Part shown: piece after piece, positions 7,651 to 15,746 of the stretch
How positions within the stretch are numbered: position 1 is the stretch's first letter
Layout: each line of letters starts with the position of its first letter
Assembly: GCA_016213755.1 (NCBI GenBank)
Contig: JACQZT010000244.1
Span: 1-35,789, forward strand
Length of the DNA: 35,789 nt
Direction: 5' to 3'
Source of the DNA: Acidobacteriota bacterium
GTDB taxonomy: Bacteria; Acidobacteriota; Terriglobia; Bryobacterales; Bryobacteraceae
The notes under the pieces: generated by a model
Seen by the model: only the letters and a program-made list of their open reading frames with translations
Database searches by the model: none
What the model was told of the DNA's origin: nothing
Translations under genes and position numbers: made by a program

Positions 7651-8383
7651 TCATGAGGTGTTGTAGACGGCCGGGGATTTGCGGGGCGGCAAGGTTTCCA
7701 CAGTGAGCATGCGGCCGCGATGGCAAACCGGGCACTCCCGCAAAGAGGAGCCGGTGAGTTGCTCGTGCCGGTCGCGATAGTCGGCGGGTGGATTGTATTC
7801 GGCGGGAGCCGTCGGCGGAGGCGCCATGTCCAGCAGTTGCCGGCCGCGGGCGAGTTTCTGTTGCCGGCAGCGATGGGCGAGGAAGCCGTAGTAGCGAATG
7901 CGCCGGAAGCCATCGGGGAGCGTGTGGACATAGTCGAGCACCTGTTCCGGCCCGGCGAAAGGGGGCTTGGCAAAGACCACCCACTCGGCCTGGCGGAGCG
8001 GCGCCAGGTAACGCGCGAATTCCGGCGGCTGCCGAAGCGTCTCCAGCGAGTTGAAGAACTGCAGTTTGCCGGAGTCGAAGGCCATTTGCAGATCGTGCAG
8101 AAACAGGCGGCGGAACAGGCGCGACAGCACGCGCACCGGCAGGAAGAAGCCGGGCCGGCAGGAGATCCATCGGCGGCCGTCGGGGGAGAGTCCGCCGCCG
8201 GCCACGACGCAGTGGAGATGGGGATGATGAAGCAGGTTCTGTCCCCAGGTGTGGAGCACAGCGAAGAAGCCGGTGTCAGCCCCCAGATGCTTGGGATCGG
8301 CGGCGATGGTGCGCAAGGTCTCGGCCGCGGCACGGAAGAGAATGCCGCAAACCACTTCCTTGTTCTAGCTTCGGGCGGTCCAT
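7651..8383 (-). pseudogene. IS91-family HUH transposase, doubly deleted
   Basis: The start MDRPKLE at 8383 is typical of IS91-type transposases. After it the frame breaks: a join at about 8365-8360 drops the expected zinc-finger region (roughly 110 residues) and shifts frame. From about 8361 the conserved body resumes (NKEVVCGILFRAAAETLR, then VLHTWGQNLLHHPHLHCVV with the HxH metal ligands, then ISCRPGFFLPVRVLSRLFR). A second, in-frame loss occurs near 7930: PEQVLDY runs straight into VHTLPDGFRRIRYYGF. This omits the roughly 55-60 residues that normally hold the YTHRVAIS catalytic tyrosine segment. The C-terminal zinc ribbon (CPVCHRG) remains. A 234-residue frame from a GTG at 8355 is open, but its product would lack the nucleophile. 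Deletion sizes come from memory of the family. Confidence 0.85.
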
Positions 8384-8394
8384 GGTTTGGCCGC

Positions 8395-9228
8395 TCAGAA
8401 ATGCGCGGGCGCGGCGGGGACGGGATGCGGAAGCAGGTCCAGGGGACTGGCTGTGGAGCACACTTTGCGGGTGGCGATCCGCAGGTAGCGGGCCGTGGTG
8501 GCCAGGCTGCGGTGGCCGAGCAGCAGTTGAATGGTGCGGATGTCGGTTCCCGACTCCAGTAAGTGCACCGCGAAGGCGTGGCGCAGGCCGTGCGGGCGGA
8601 CGGTCTTGGAAAGGCCGGCCCGCCGTTGGGCTTGGCGGCAGGCCTGCTCGACCGCTTCCGGGCGCATAGGCTTGGCCTGCTTCTGGCCCGGGAACAGCCA
8701 GCCCCATTGCGGACGTGCGGCGCGCCAGTAGGCGCGCAAGATCTCCAGTAACTTGGGCGACAGCATGACGTAGCGGTCCTTGCGTCCCTTGCCCTGTTCG
8801 ACGCGCAGGACCATGCGCTGGCTGTCAATGGCGGCGGGCTTCAGATGGAGGGCCTCGGACAGGCGCAGGCCGGCGGCGTAACAACTGGCTGGCAGGGCGC
8901 GGTGCTTGAGATTGCTGACACAGTCAAGAAAGCGGGCCACTTCGGCGGGGCTGAGAACCACGGGCAGGGTTTGCGGTTACTTGGGGGTGGGGATGACCAA
9001 GTCCGGCGGCCAGGGCCGGCGCAGCGTGTTTCGGTAAAGAAAACGCAAGGCGGAGGCGGCGACGGCCAGCGAACTCGGCGACAATTCCTTCTCGTCGAGC
9101 AGAAACACCTGGTAGGCGCGAAAGTGCCTGGCGAACAGCGAAATCCGCAACTCATAGCTGGCCTGGGTCACCGGCGACAAGCCGCGAATCCGCATGTCGT
9201 CCCGCACGCGTTGGCGTAGGGCGGTCAT
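8395..9228 (-). pseudogene. Tyrosine recombinase split by an in-frame stop
   Basis: Starting at the ATG at 9228, preceded by AAGGAG, an N-terminal SAM-like core-binding domain runs to IPTPK and meets TAA at 8979-8977. The same frame then continues without interruption (PQTLPVVLSPAEVARFL) through a complete catalytic domain to 8395. That domain has Arg in AAGLRLSEAL, Lys in GKGRKDR, HGLRH, the LLGH His and Tyr in TARYLRI. All catalytic residues are therefore present and a single nonsense codon separates the two domains. A GTG at 8961 could in principle start the catalytic half alone. The gene ends 11 nt before the transposase start, a layout expected for two genes of one element. Confidence 0.85.
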
Positions 9229-9353
9229 GGAAAGCTCCTTTGCGAAATGGAATGCGCTGCAAGCAGTTCTTCCATGTTTTCGCAATCGGCCGACGGGTGC
9301 AGGAGCAATCCGCAAACGGCGCCAGGCCAGCGTCGAGCTATCGGATACTGCGG

Positions 9354-9368
9354 AGCGGTTTAGTCCAA
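9354..9368. repeat. Subterminal inverted repeat, right copy
   Basis: agcggtttagtccaa is the near-exact reverse complement of 7387-7401 (one mismatch). It lies 10 nt inside the right palindrome half. Confidence 0.55.
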
Positions 9369-9378
9369 TCACCAATTT

Positions 9379-9411
9379 CGAAATAAGTGTTTGAGTGTAC
9401 TGTCCCCAGTT
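9379..9411. repeat. Right half of an interrupted palindromic repeat
   Basis: Aligned with the right arm of the palindrome at 28631-28668, these 33 nt differ by two substitutions and one missing base. The arm abuts the argJ stop codon, so the original palindrome sat directly at the 3' end of argJ and just upstream of cydA. Confidence 0.8.
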
Positions 9412-10588
9412 AGGTGCGGTAGCTGGCGTTGATGTCGATGTAGCCCTTGGTGAGGTCGCAGGTCCAGAACCGGGCTTCGCCGCGGCCGGGGCCTTGGATG
9501 AGGAAGCGGATGCGGCAGGCGGACGCCTTGAGTTTCTGCGCCAGCGCGGCCTCGTCGAATCTGGCGGCCAGGCCGTTGCGGCAGACGGGGATGCCCTGCA
9601 AGGAGATGTCCACCTTGGCGGGGTCGAAGGGCACGCCGGCGTTGCCGGCGGCGGAGAGGATGCGGCCCCAGTTGGGGTCCGAGCCGGCGATGGCGGTCTT
9701 CACCAGCGGCGAGTTGGCGATGACGCGGGCGACGCGCGCCGCGTCGTCCTCGGTCCTGGCGCCGGAGACGTGGATCGTGATCTGGTGGCTGGCGCCTTCG
9801 CCGTCGCGGGCGATCTGCTCGACGAGGTCCTGCATGACCCAGGTGAGGGCCTCCTGGAACATGGCCCGGTCGTCGGCGTTGGGTTTGAGACCGGAGGCGC
9901 CGTTGGCCAGCAGCACGACCGTGTCGTTGGTGGAGGTGTCGCCGTCCACCGAGAGGCGGTTGTAGGTGCGGTTGGTGGCGGCGGCCAGCAGGGGCTGAAG
10001 ATCGCGCGGCGAGATGGCGGCGTCGGTCATCAGGTAGCCGAGGGTGGTGGCCATGTTGGGGTGGATCATGCCGGAGCCCTTGGTCAGGCCGGCCAGGTGC
10101 ACGGTTCCGCCGCCGATGGAGAGATCGGCGAAGGCGATCTTGGGTTTGAGGTCGGTGGTGAGGATGGCGTTGGCGACGCCGGTGAACGCCTCCGGGGAGA
10201 GCTTCGCCACCAGGGCGGGCAACGCCGCCGTAATGAGCTTGGGGTTTAACTCCACGCCTATGACTCCGGTGGAGGAGGGCAGAACCTGCTCGACGGGAAC
10301 CTTGAGCAGGCGCGCCGCGGCGCGGCTGGTGGCCAGCGCCACGCGGTCGCCGGTGCGGGTGGCGCAATTGGCGTTGCCGGCGTTGACCAGGATGGCGCGA
10401 GCGCGGCCGCGCGAGGCGCGCAGGTGGGCCCGCGACAGACGGACCGGGGCGGCCTGCACCAGGTTCCTGGTGAAGACGGCGGCCGCCGAGGCGGTGGTGT
10501 CGGAGACGATCAGGGCCAGATCGTCCTTTTCGGCTTTTCGAATTCCAGCGTACGTCGAAGCGTAACGATATCCGAGCGGCAGGTTCAC
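9410..10588 (-). CDS. argJ: Bifunctional ornithine acetyltransferase / N-acetylglutamate synthase
   Basis: A 392-residue ArgJ. It transfers acetyl from N-acetylornithine to glutamate (and may use acetyl-CoA), recycling acetyl in cytoplasmic arginine synthesis. The precursor self-cleaves before a Thr nucleophile, seen here as HPNMA-TTLGYLMTDA with T181. Other family segments are TGVIGVELNPK, DLSIGGGTVHLAGLTKGSGMIHPN and SDPNWGRILSAAGNAGV. Its GTG start overlaps the fmt stop by 4 nt (GTGA), so it is coupled to fmt. It is the last gene of the aroC-def-fmt-argJ run. Its stop codon touches the right half of the interrupted palindrome. Confidence 0.96.
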   Translation of the reverse strand: MNLPLGYRYASTYAGIRKAEKDDLALIVSDTTASAAAVFTRNLVQAAPVRLSRAHLRASRGRARAILVNAGNANCATRTGDRVALATSRAAARLLKVPVEQVLPSSTGVIGVELNPKLITAALPALVAKLSPEAFTGVANAILTTDLKPKIAFADLSIGGGTVHLAGLTKGSGMIHPNMATTLGYLMTDAAISPRDLQPLLAAATNRTYNRLSVDGDTSTNDTVVLLANGASGLKPNADDRAMFQEALTWVMQDLVEQIARDGEGASHQITIHVSGARTEDDAARVARVIANSPLVKTAIAGSDPNWGRILSAAGNAGVPFDPAKVDISLQGIPVCRNGLAARFDEAALAQKLKASACRIRFLIQGPGRGEARFWTCDLTKGYIDINASYRT

Positions 10589-11523
10589 GCCAGTTCTCCT
10601 AAAACCTCATTGTCCTTCACATGCTGGCCGTTGAGGAATGCCCCGGCGGGAATTCTTTTGCGGCCTTCCATCTGCACTTCGAGCAATTCAAGACAAGTTT
10701 CCCCGCCGCAGGCGACGACCAGGCGCTTGCGGGCGCGGACAATCGTGCCCGGCGCGGCGGCGGCGGTCTCGGCGGCGGGGCAGGTCTTCCAAAGAGTCAG
10801 CGCCTGGCCCCGGAAAACGGTTTGAGCGCCGGGCCATGGCTGAAAACCGCGCGCGCGGTTGTGGATCTCGCGGGCGGAGCGCGACCAGTCGGTGTGGCCG
10901 TCCTCCTTCTTGAGGATGGGCGCGAGAGTGGCGAGCGCGGGATCCTGCGGGCGCGCGACGATGCGGCCGGCGGCCAGCCCGGCCAGGGTCTCGACGAGCA
11001 GCTCGGCGCCCATTCCGGCCAGCCGTTTGGAGAGCTCCGGGGCGGTCTCCTCGGGCCCGATGGCGGTCTCGCGGGCCAGCAGGATGCCGCCCGTATCGAG
11101 TCCGGCGTCGATTTGCATAGTGGTCACGCCGGTGACGGTTTCGCCGCTGGCGATGGCCCACTGGATGGGCGCCGCGCCGCGGTAGCGGGGCAGCAGGGAG
11201 GCGTGCACGTTGACGATGCCCAGCGGCGGCAGGCCGATGACGGATTGCGGGATGATCTGCCCGTACCCGACCACCACCATGCACCGGGCGCTCAGGGAGG
11301 CCAGCAACTCGACGGCTTCGGGGCGGCGCACGCGCTCGGGCTGGTGCACCGCCAGCCCCAGCCGCAGGGCCGCATCTTTGACCGGGGAAAAGGCAGTTTG
11401 TTGGCCGCGCCCGCGCGGCCGGTCGGGTTGGGTGACGACGGCGGCGATTTCGTGTCCGGCGCGGACGCAGGCTTCCAGGGCCGGAACGGCGAATTCAGGG
11501 GTGCCTAGGAAGACCAGTCGCAT
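10585..11523 (-). CDS. fmt: Methionyl-tRNA formyltransferase
   Basis: A 312-residue enzyme that formylates Met on initiator tRNA using 10-formyl-tetrahydrofolate. The N-terminal Rossmann-like domain begins MRLVFLGTPEFAVPAL. The catalytic HASLLPRYRGAAPIQWAI region and the downstream DTGGILL segment are intact. The C-terminal OB-like domain (from about residue 205) matches the usual length. It lies 14 nt after def, the classical partner that later removes the formyl group, and overlaps argJ by 4 nt. Confidence 0.96.
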   Translation of the reverse strand: MRLVFLGTPEFAVPALEACVRAGHEIAAVVTQPDRPRGRGQQTAFSPVKDAALRLGLAVHQPERVRRPEAVELLASLSARCMVVVGYGQIIPQSVIGLPPLGIVNVHASLLPRYRGAAPIQWAIASGETVTGVTTMQIDAGLDTGGILLARETAIGPEETAPELSKRLAGMGAELLVETLAGLAAGRIVARPQDPALATLAPILKKEDGHTDWSRSAREIHNRARGFQPWPGAQTVFRGQALTLWKTCPAAETAAAAPGTIVRARKRLVVACGGETCLELLEVQMEGRKRIPAGAFLNGQHVKDNEVLGELA

Positions 11524-11537
11524 GGCGCCTTACGCGG

Positions 11538-12053
11538 CTAGCTCCACTCGCCGGCCTTCTGCATCTTGCGCACCTTGCGGCGGATCAGGTCGCGCTTGAG
11601 CATGCTGATGTGAGTGATATAGAGCCGGCCGTTGAGGTGATCGGTTTCGTGCAGAAAGGCGCGCGCCAGCAGCTCCTCGCCGGTCTTCTCGAACCACTCG
11701 CCCTTGGCGTTTTGCGCGCGAATGGTGACGCGCCTGGGCCGCGAAACCAGCTCGCGGAAGCCGGGCACGCTGAGGCAGCCCTCTTCGCTGGTCTGTTTGC
11801 CCTCGACATGCACGATTTCGGGGTTGATGAGGACCAGTTTCTCGGCCGGGCTTTCGCCGTTGGAGGCGTCGATGACCGAGATGCGTTTGGAGATGCCGAT
11901 CTGGGGCGCGGCCAGGCCGACGCCGTGCGCCGCGTACATGGACTCGAACATGTCCTCGATCAGCTTGTGCAACTCGGGGGTGTCGAATTCAGTGATGGTT
12001 GCGGCCGGAGTTTCCAGCACCGGATTGCCGTATTTCACGATCGGGTAGACCAT
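11538..12053 (-). CDS. def: Peptide deformylase
   Basis: A 171-residue metal-dependent deformylase that removes N-formyl from nascent proteins. All three motifs are present: GVGLAAPQIG (about 44-53), EGCLSVP (91-97, metal Cys) and HETDHLNG (135-142, two metal His and catalytic Glu). The ATG at 12053 shares one base with the aroC stop (TGATG). The open frame runs further upstream, but that extension is antisense-like sequence inside aroC and carries no family signal, so it was not used as the start. Confidence 0.96.
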   Translation of the reverse strand: MVYPIVKYGNPVLETPAATITEFDTPELHKLIEDMFESMYAAHGVGLAAPQIGISKRISVIDASNGESPAEKLVLINPEIVHVEGKQTSEEGCLSVPGFRELVSRPRRVTIRAQNAKGEWFEKTGEELLARAFLHETDHLNGRLYITHISMLKRDLIRRKVRKMQKAGEWS

Positions 12054-13225
12054 CAGAAGTTTTTCACCTGCTCCAGATATCCCTCGAAATTGCGCCGGGT
12101 TTCCCCGAGCGAATCGCCGCCGAATTTTTCCAGCATGGCCTGCGCCACCACCAGCGCGACCATGGCTTCGCCCGCCACGCCGGCGGCCGGAACCACGCAC
12201 ACGTCGCTGCGCTCGTAGGCGGCGGAGGCCGCCTCGCGCGTGGCCAGGTCCACCGACTCGAGCGGGCGGCGCAAGGTGGAGATGGGTTTCAGCAGGCCGC
12301 GCACGACCACGTCCTGGCCGTTGGTCATGCCGCCCTCGATGCCGCCGGCGCGGTTGGCGCCGCGCCAGAAGCGCCGCCCGGCGGGGTCGTAGTGAATGGT
12401 GTCTTGCACCGCGGAGCCAAAGGCGGCGGCGCCTTCGGCGGCCAAGCCGATTTCGACCCCTTTGACGGCCTGGATCGAAACCAGAGCCTGCGCCAGCCGG
12501 CCATCCAGCCGGGTATCCCACGCGATGTGCGAGCCCAGCCCGGGCGGCACGCCGCGCGCGACGACTTCGAAGACGCCCCCGATGGTGTCGCCGGTGCGAT
12601 AGGCGTGGTCGACGGCTTCCTTCATGCGCGCTTCGGCCGCCGGGTCGGCGCAGCCGAGCAGGATTTCGTCGCGCAGGCTGAGGGCGGCCAGTTCGTCCCA
12701 GCAGACGGCGCGAGCAAGCCGCACTTCGCCGACGGCGATGACGTGGCTCAGCACCTGGATGCCGAACTCGGCGAGAAAGGCCTTGGCCAGCGCGCCCAGG
12801 GCGACCCGGGCGGCTGTCTCGCGGGCGCTGGCGCGTTCGAGAATGTAGCGCGCGTCGTGGTAGTCGTACTTGAGGGCTCCGGCCAGGTCGGCGTGGCCGG
12901 GCCGGGGGCGCGTGACCGGCTTTTTCCGCTCGCCGGCTCCGGGGAAGTCCTCGACGGGCAAAACCTCAGTCCAGTTCTCCCAGTCCTTGTTGCGCACCAG
13001 GAGGGCGATGGGCGAGCCGATGGTTTTGGAATGGCGGACGCCGGAGACGATCTCCGCGCGATCCGTTTCGATCTTCATGCGGCCGCCGCGGCCGTAGCCC
13101 TGCTGGCGGCGCCACAACTCGCGATTAACCGCGCCGAGCGACACGGGGACGCCCGCCGGCAGGCCAGTCAGGGTTGCGACGAGACACTCGCCGTGCGATT
13201 CTCCCGCCGTTTCAAAGCGCAGCAT
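12053..13225 (-). CDS. aroC: Chorismate synthase
   Basis: A 390-residue enzyme that converts EPSP to chorismate using reduced FMN, the last shikimate-pathway step. Signatures include AGESHGECL near the N-terminus, RPGHADLAGALKYDYHDAR with the following ERASARETAARVA, and the late GGIEGGMTNGQDVVVRG segment. Length matches monofunctional bacterial AroC. It begins 2 nt after the TPR-protein stop and overlaps def by one base, so it is in the same transcript as both. Confidence 0.96.
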   Translation of the reverse strand: MLRFETAGESHGECLVATLTGLPAGVPVSLGAVNRELWRRQQGYGRGGRMKIETDRAEIVSGVRHSKTIGSPIALLVRNKDWENWTEVLPVEDFPGAGERKKPVTRPRPGHADLAGALKYDYHDARYILERASARETAARVALGALAKAFLAEFGIQVLSHVIAVGEVRLARAVCWDELAALSLRDEILLGCADPAAEARMKEAVDHAYRTGDTIGGVFEVVARGVPPGLGSHIAWDTRLDGRLAQALVSIQAVKGVEIGLAAEGAAAFGSAVQDTIHYDPAGRRFWRGANRAGGIEGGMTNGQDVVVRGLLKPISTLRRPLESVDLATREAASAAYERSDVCVVPAAGVAGEAMVALVVAQAMLEKFGGDSLGETRRNFEGYLEQVKNF

Positions 13226-13227
13226 GA

Positions 13228-14508
13228 TCAGGGCTGTTGCGGCGCTCCGGCCGCGAACTTGCGGATTTCATCCAACTGTTTTCGGACCTGCTCGGCGTCC
13301 TTGGCTTCGGGGGCGAACTTGAGGTAATTCTCGATGTGCTCGACGGCGCCGGTGTAATCGTTCTTCTGTGCCAGGATCACGCCCAGCAAGTGGCTGGTCT
13401 TGGCGATGCGGTGATCGGTGTCAATCTTCAATGCCTCGCGCGCGCTCTTTTCGGCGTCGTCCAGCTTGCGCAGATTGAAGTTGGCGACCGCATTATAGAA
13501 AAACGCCTGCGGATAGTCGAACGGGTCGAGCCTCACCAGCCGGCTGGTGATGTCGGCGACATCCTGCCAGTTGGTGTCGCGCACGGCCAGCATGGCCAGT
13601 TGCAGGTAGGGTCCGAGGAACTTGGCGTCGGCCGAAAGCGATTCGGCATAGGCCTTGCGAGCCGCGCCGGTGTTCTTCTGTTGTTCGTGGAGCAGCCCCA
13701 GTTGATGCCACGCGGCGGCGTACTTGGGGTATGCGGCGACAGCCTTCTCCAGTTCTTTTTGCGCGTCGGCCCATTTCTGTTTCTTGATGTTGTCGCGGGC
13801 CTTGTCGTAGGCCTTGCGGGCGTCCTTGGGGGCCAGGGCGGTGGTGGCGCTGATGGTGCGTCCCTCGACGTTGCCCAGGCGCTTGAGGATGATGGTGCCG
13901 ACATCCGGGTTGTCCATCACCCGGCGTCCGGCCAGGTTCACCATCTCGGAGCGGAACCCGGGCAGGCTGGCGCGCAGTTCGCAGCCCATCAGGTCGCGTT
14001 CGGACAGGCCGCCCGACATGCCGCCCCGGGTTTGCGGATTGGATCCGAAGATGCCGGCGTCGGCCGCGCCGCTGGTGCTGGCATCGGGCATCACGTTCAT
14101 GCTTTGCCCGAGCTGGAAGCTGAAGCGCCCCTTGGAATCGGTGTAGGCCTCCGGGCGCACCACGCCGTTACAGACCCGCTCGATGGTCACCGTGTCGGGC
14201 GGCGGGGTGCCGTCGTCCAGCACCACCTTGCCGGAAAGGAAGATCGGCCGGCGCATTTCGGGAAACTGCGAACGGTCCTGCTGCTCGCCCCAGGCGGGCT
14301 GCTGCTGCTGGCGGGTGCCGGGAACCTGGGTAGGCTGCTGCTGCCCGGGCGACGGCGCAGGGCTCGGCGACGACTGCTGGGGCGCCGGCTGCTGCGGCGC
14401 GGGTTGCTGCGGGGCCGGCGTCTGCTGGGAGGGACCCTCTTGGGCCAAAGACATGGCCAACGCCACCGCGAAAACGGCGACGAAAAGGACGGCTGCGCGC
14501 TGTTTCAT
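13228..14508 (-). CDS. Secreted TPR protein with Pro/Gln-rich linker
   Basis: About 426 residues. A signal peptide (MKQRAAVLFVAVFAVALAMS) is followed by a low-complexity PQQPA-repeat linker to about residue 75. Next is a carboxypeptidase-regulatory-like beta domain (about 88-200, containing SGKVVLDDGTPPPDTVTI and TDSKGRFSFQLG), then about four to five TPR-like helical repeats (about 240-415). It is likely a periplasmic or surface scaffold; no enzyme motif is present. An upstream ATG at 14529 is disfavoured: GAGGGTG sits properly before 14508, and the predicted transcription start near 14525 lies downstream of 14529. It leads the aroC-def-fmt-argJ operon with a 2-nt gap to aroC. Confidence 0.8.
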   Translation of the reverse strand: MKQRAAVLFVAVFAVALAMSLAQEGPSQQTPAPQQPAPQQPAPQQSSPSPAPSPGQQQPTQVPGTRQQQQPAWGEQQDRSQFPEMRRPIFLSGKVVLDDGTPPPDTVTIERVCNGVVRPEAYTDSKGRFSFQLGQSMNVMPDASTSGAADAGIFGSNPQTRGGMSGGLSERDLMGCELRASLPGFRSEMVNLAGRRVMDNPDVGTIILKRLGNVEGRTISATTALAPKDARKAYDKARDNIKKQKWADAQKELEKAVAAYPKYAAAWHQLGLLHEQQKNTGAARKAYAESLSADAKFLGPYLQLAMLAVRDTNWQDVADITSRLVRLDPFDYPQAFFYNAVANFNLRKLDDAEKSAREALKIDTDHRIAKTSHLLGVILAQKNDYTGAVEHIENYLKFAPEAKDAEQVRKQLDEIRKFAAGAPQQP

Positions 14509-14531
14509 GGGAACACCCTCGGACTGCATCC

Positions 14532-14540
14532 ATTATGCCA
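14532..14540 (-). promoter_or_regulatory. Extended -10 for the TPR-aroC-def-fmt-argJ operon
   Basis: Reading leftward, TGGCATAAT forms an extended -10 (TGn plus CATAAT) with only a weak -35 (TGGTGA, 17 bp upstream). Transcription would begin near 14525, just before the GAGGG ribosome site of the gene starting at 14508. Confidence 0.45.
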
Positions 14541-14574
14541 CACAGGTTTGGATTCACCACTTGGCGAGGTGGGG

Positions 14575-14580
14575 TAGAAT
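14575..14580 (+). promoter_or_regulatory. Possible -10 box for the divergent lipoprotein gene
   Basis: TAGAAT lies 10 nt before the ATG at 14590. No clear -35 was found at the standard distance, and the leader would be only a few nt long, so this is tentative. Confidence 0.3.
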
Positions 14581-14589
14581 GGGGCTACC

Positions 14590-15198
14590 ATGAAACGGCT
14601 CTTAGCACCCGTCACGATTCTGCTCGCGCTGGCCGCCTGCTCGGAAGCTCCCAAACCGGCCGCCAAGAAGGAGCCGCCCAAACCGCTTGAACCGATCACC
14701 GGCCGGCATGCCTTTCACTCCATGTACGCCGCCGCGCGGGGCTGGGCGGCGGACATTCAGGGCTTGCAGTTGAAGAGCATCCAGTTGCCCGAGGTGAAAG
14801 CCGGGCCGGGCACGGCGGGCGCATGGCAGGCGATTTTCGTTTCGCCCAGCCGGGGGCGCGCGCGCACCTACACCTGGTCGGCGGTGGAATCTCCCGGAAA
14901 TCTGCACAAGGGCGTGTTCGCGGGGCCGGAGGAGACCTACACGCAGCGCGGCCAGGTCAAGCCCTTCCTGATCGCGGCGCTGAAGACCGACTCCGACGAA
15001 GTGTACAAGACCGCGCTGGCCAAGTCGGCCGAGTACGTCAAGAAGAATCCGGACCTGCCGATCAACCTCCAGCTTGAGCTGACCGCGCAGTTTCCGAACC
15101 CGAGCTGGCGGGTGATCTGGGGCGAGTCGATCAGCCGCAGCAACTACTCGATTCTGGTGGACGCTTCGACCGGCGACTACAAACAAACCCTCCGCTGA
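14590..15198 (+). CDS. Putative lipoprotein of unknown function
   Basis: A 202-residue protein with a lipoprotein signal peptide: a basic start (MKR), a hydrophobic core and a lipobox LAAC with C17 as the lipidated residue. A Pro/Lys-rich linker follows (AAKKEPPKP). The mature domain has no motif I recognise; it contains a run of beta-strand-like segments (WQAIFVSPSRGRARTYTW, WRVIWGESISRSNYSILVDA) of the kind seen in PepSY-like folds. It is transcribed divergently from the TPR operon. Its stop is immediately adjacent to the stop of the convergent zinc-ribbon gene (15198/15199). Confidence 0.7.
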   Translation: MKRLLAPVTILLALAACSEAPKPAAKKEPPKPLEPITGRHAFHSMYAAARGWAADIQGLQLKSIQLPEVKAGPGTAGAWQAIFVSPSRGRARTYTWSAVESPGNLHKGVFAGPEETYTQRGQVKPFLIAALKTDSDEVYKTALAKSAEYVKKNPDLPINLQLELTAQFPNPSWRVIWGESISRSNYSILVDASTGDYKQTLR

Positions 15199-15660
15199 TC
15201 AGTGCTGTTCGGAGACGGAGCGGTCGGCGAGCTCGCCGATGATGGGCAGGCGGATGGCGCGTCCCTGGCTGACGGTGATCATCATGTAGATCCAGACGCC
15301 GATCACGGCCGCCTTCAACAGCCCCGCGACGGGCGGAAACGGGTGGAAGTGGAATCCAGGGAAACGGAAAACCGGCCCCAGCACCCACTCCACGATCAGC
15401 CAGGCGACGAACAGGTAGAGGCCCTGAAACGCGTGGAAGCGGATCTCGCGGTCGCTGCGAAACCGGGTGGAGGCCAGCACCACGATGCCCATAATCCAGC
15501 CGATCATGGGGATGTAGCAGAGAATGGCGGCCGTGCGGGGGTTGATGCTGCCCAGGTAATCGGTCTGCGGCGCCGTCGCGGCCGCCTGGCGCGCGCCGCA
15601 AACGGCGCAGAACGTGTCGGTCGCCTGGACCGGTTTCCCACACTGGCAACAAAAAGGCAT
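15199..15660 (-). CDS. Zinc-ribbon membrane protein (DUF4870/Tic20-like)
   Basis: A 153-residue protein with an N-terminal zinc ribbon (C4-x2-C7 and C18-x2-C21). About three hydrophobic helices follow (about 43-63, 79-97 and 112-130). The membrane part carries the RFHAFQGLYLFVAWLIVEW segment typical of DUF4870/Tic20-like proteins. Function is unknown; the cytoplasmic ribbon may bind a partner. It is divergent from the metallo-hydrolase gene across an 86-nt gap. Confidence 0.75.
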   Translation of the reverse strand: MPFCCQCGKPVQATDTFCAVCGARQAAATAPQTDYLGSINPRTAAILCYIPMIGWIMGIVVLASTRFRSDREIRFHAFQGLYLFVAWLIVEWVLGPVFRFPGFHFHPFPPVAGLLKAAVIGVWIYMMITVSQGRAIRLPIIGELADRSVSEQH

Positions 15661-15746
15661 AATTGCGTACCCGATTAAGAATACGTTACCTGTGCAAGGG
15701 TTGTTCCGGCAACCTGCCGCCGGCTGCCTATGGTAGGATGCGAGGA

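Larger units (their letters stand above)
7302..9378 (-). mobile_element. Decayed IS91-like insertion with tyrosine recombinase
   Basis: About 2.08 kb lying exactly between the two halves of a palindromic repeat. It holds, in transcription order, a tyrosine recombinase pseudogene (9228-8395) and a HUH transposase pseudogene of the IS91 family (8383-7651). Near its ends are imperfect inverted repeats (7387-7401 and 9354-9368, 14 of 15 matching) and a 24-nt-arm hairpin at 7306-7384. IS91 members usually lack terminal inverted repeats, so the true ends are uncertain. No target duplication was found. Both genes are inactivated, so the element cannot move on its own. The outer limits are inferred from where similarity to the palindrome breaks off. 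Confidence 0.65.

Noticed and set aside
8228-8250. A further copy of the gtacactcaat palindrome (tctgtccccaggtg)
   Set aside because: Only ctgtcccc matches, and it lies inside the conserved TWGQNLL coding segment of the transposase.
7416-8828. A 470-codon minus-strand frame over the insertion
   Set aside because: It is Pro/Ser/Arg-rich and out of frame with the recombinase and transposase remnants that explain this region.
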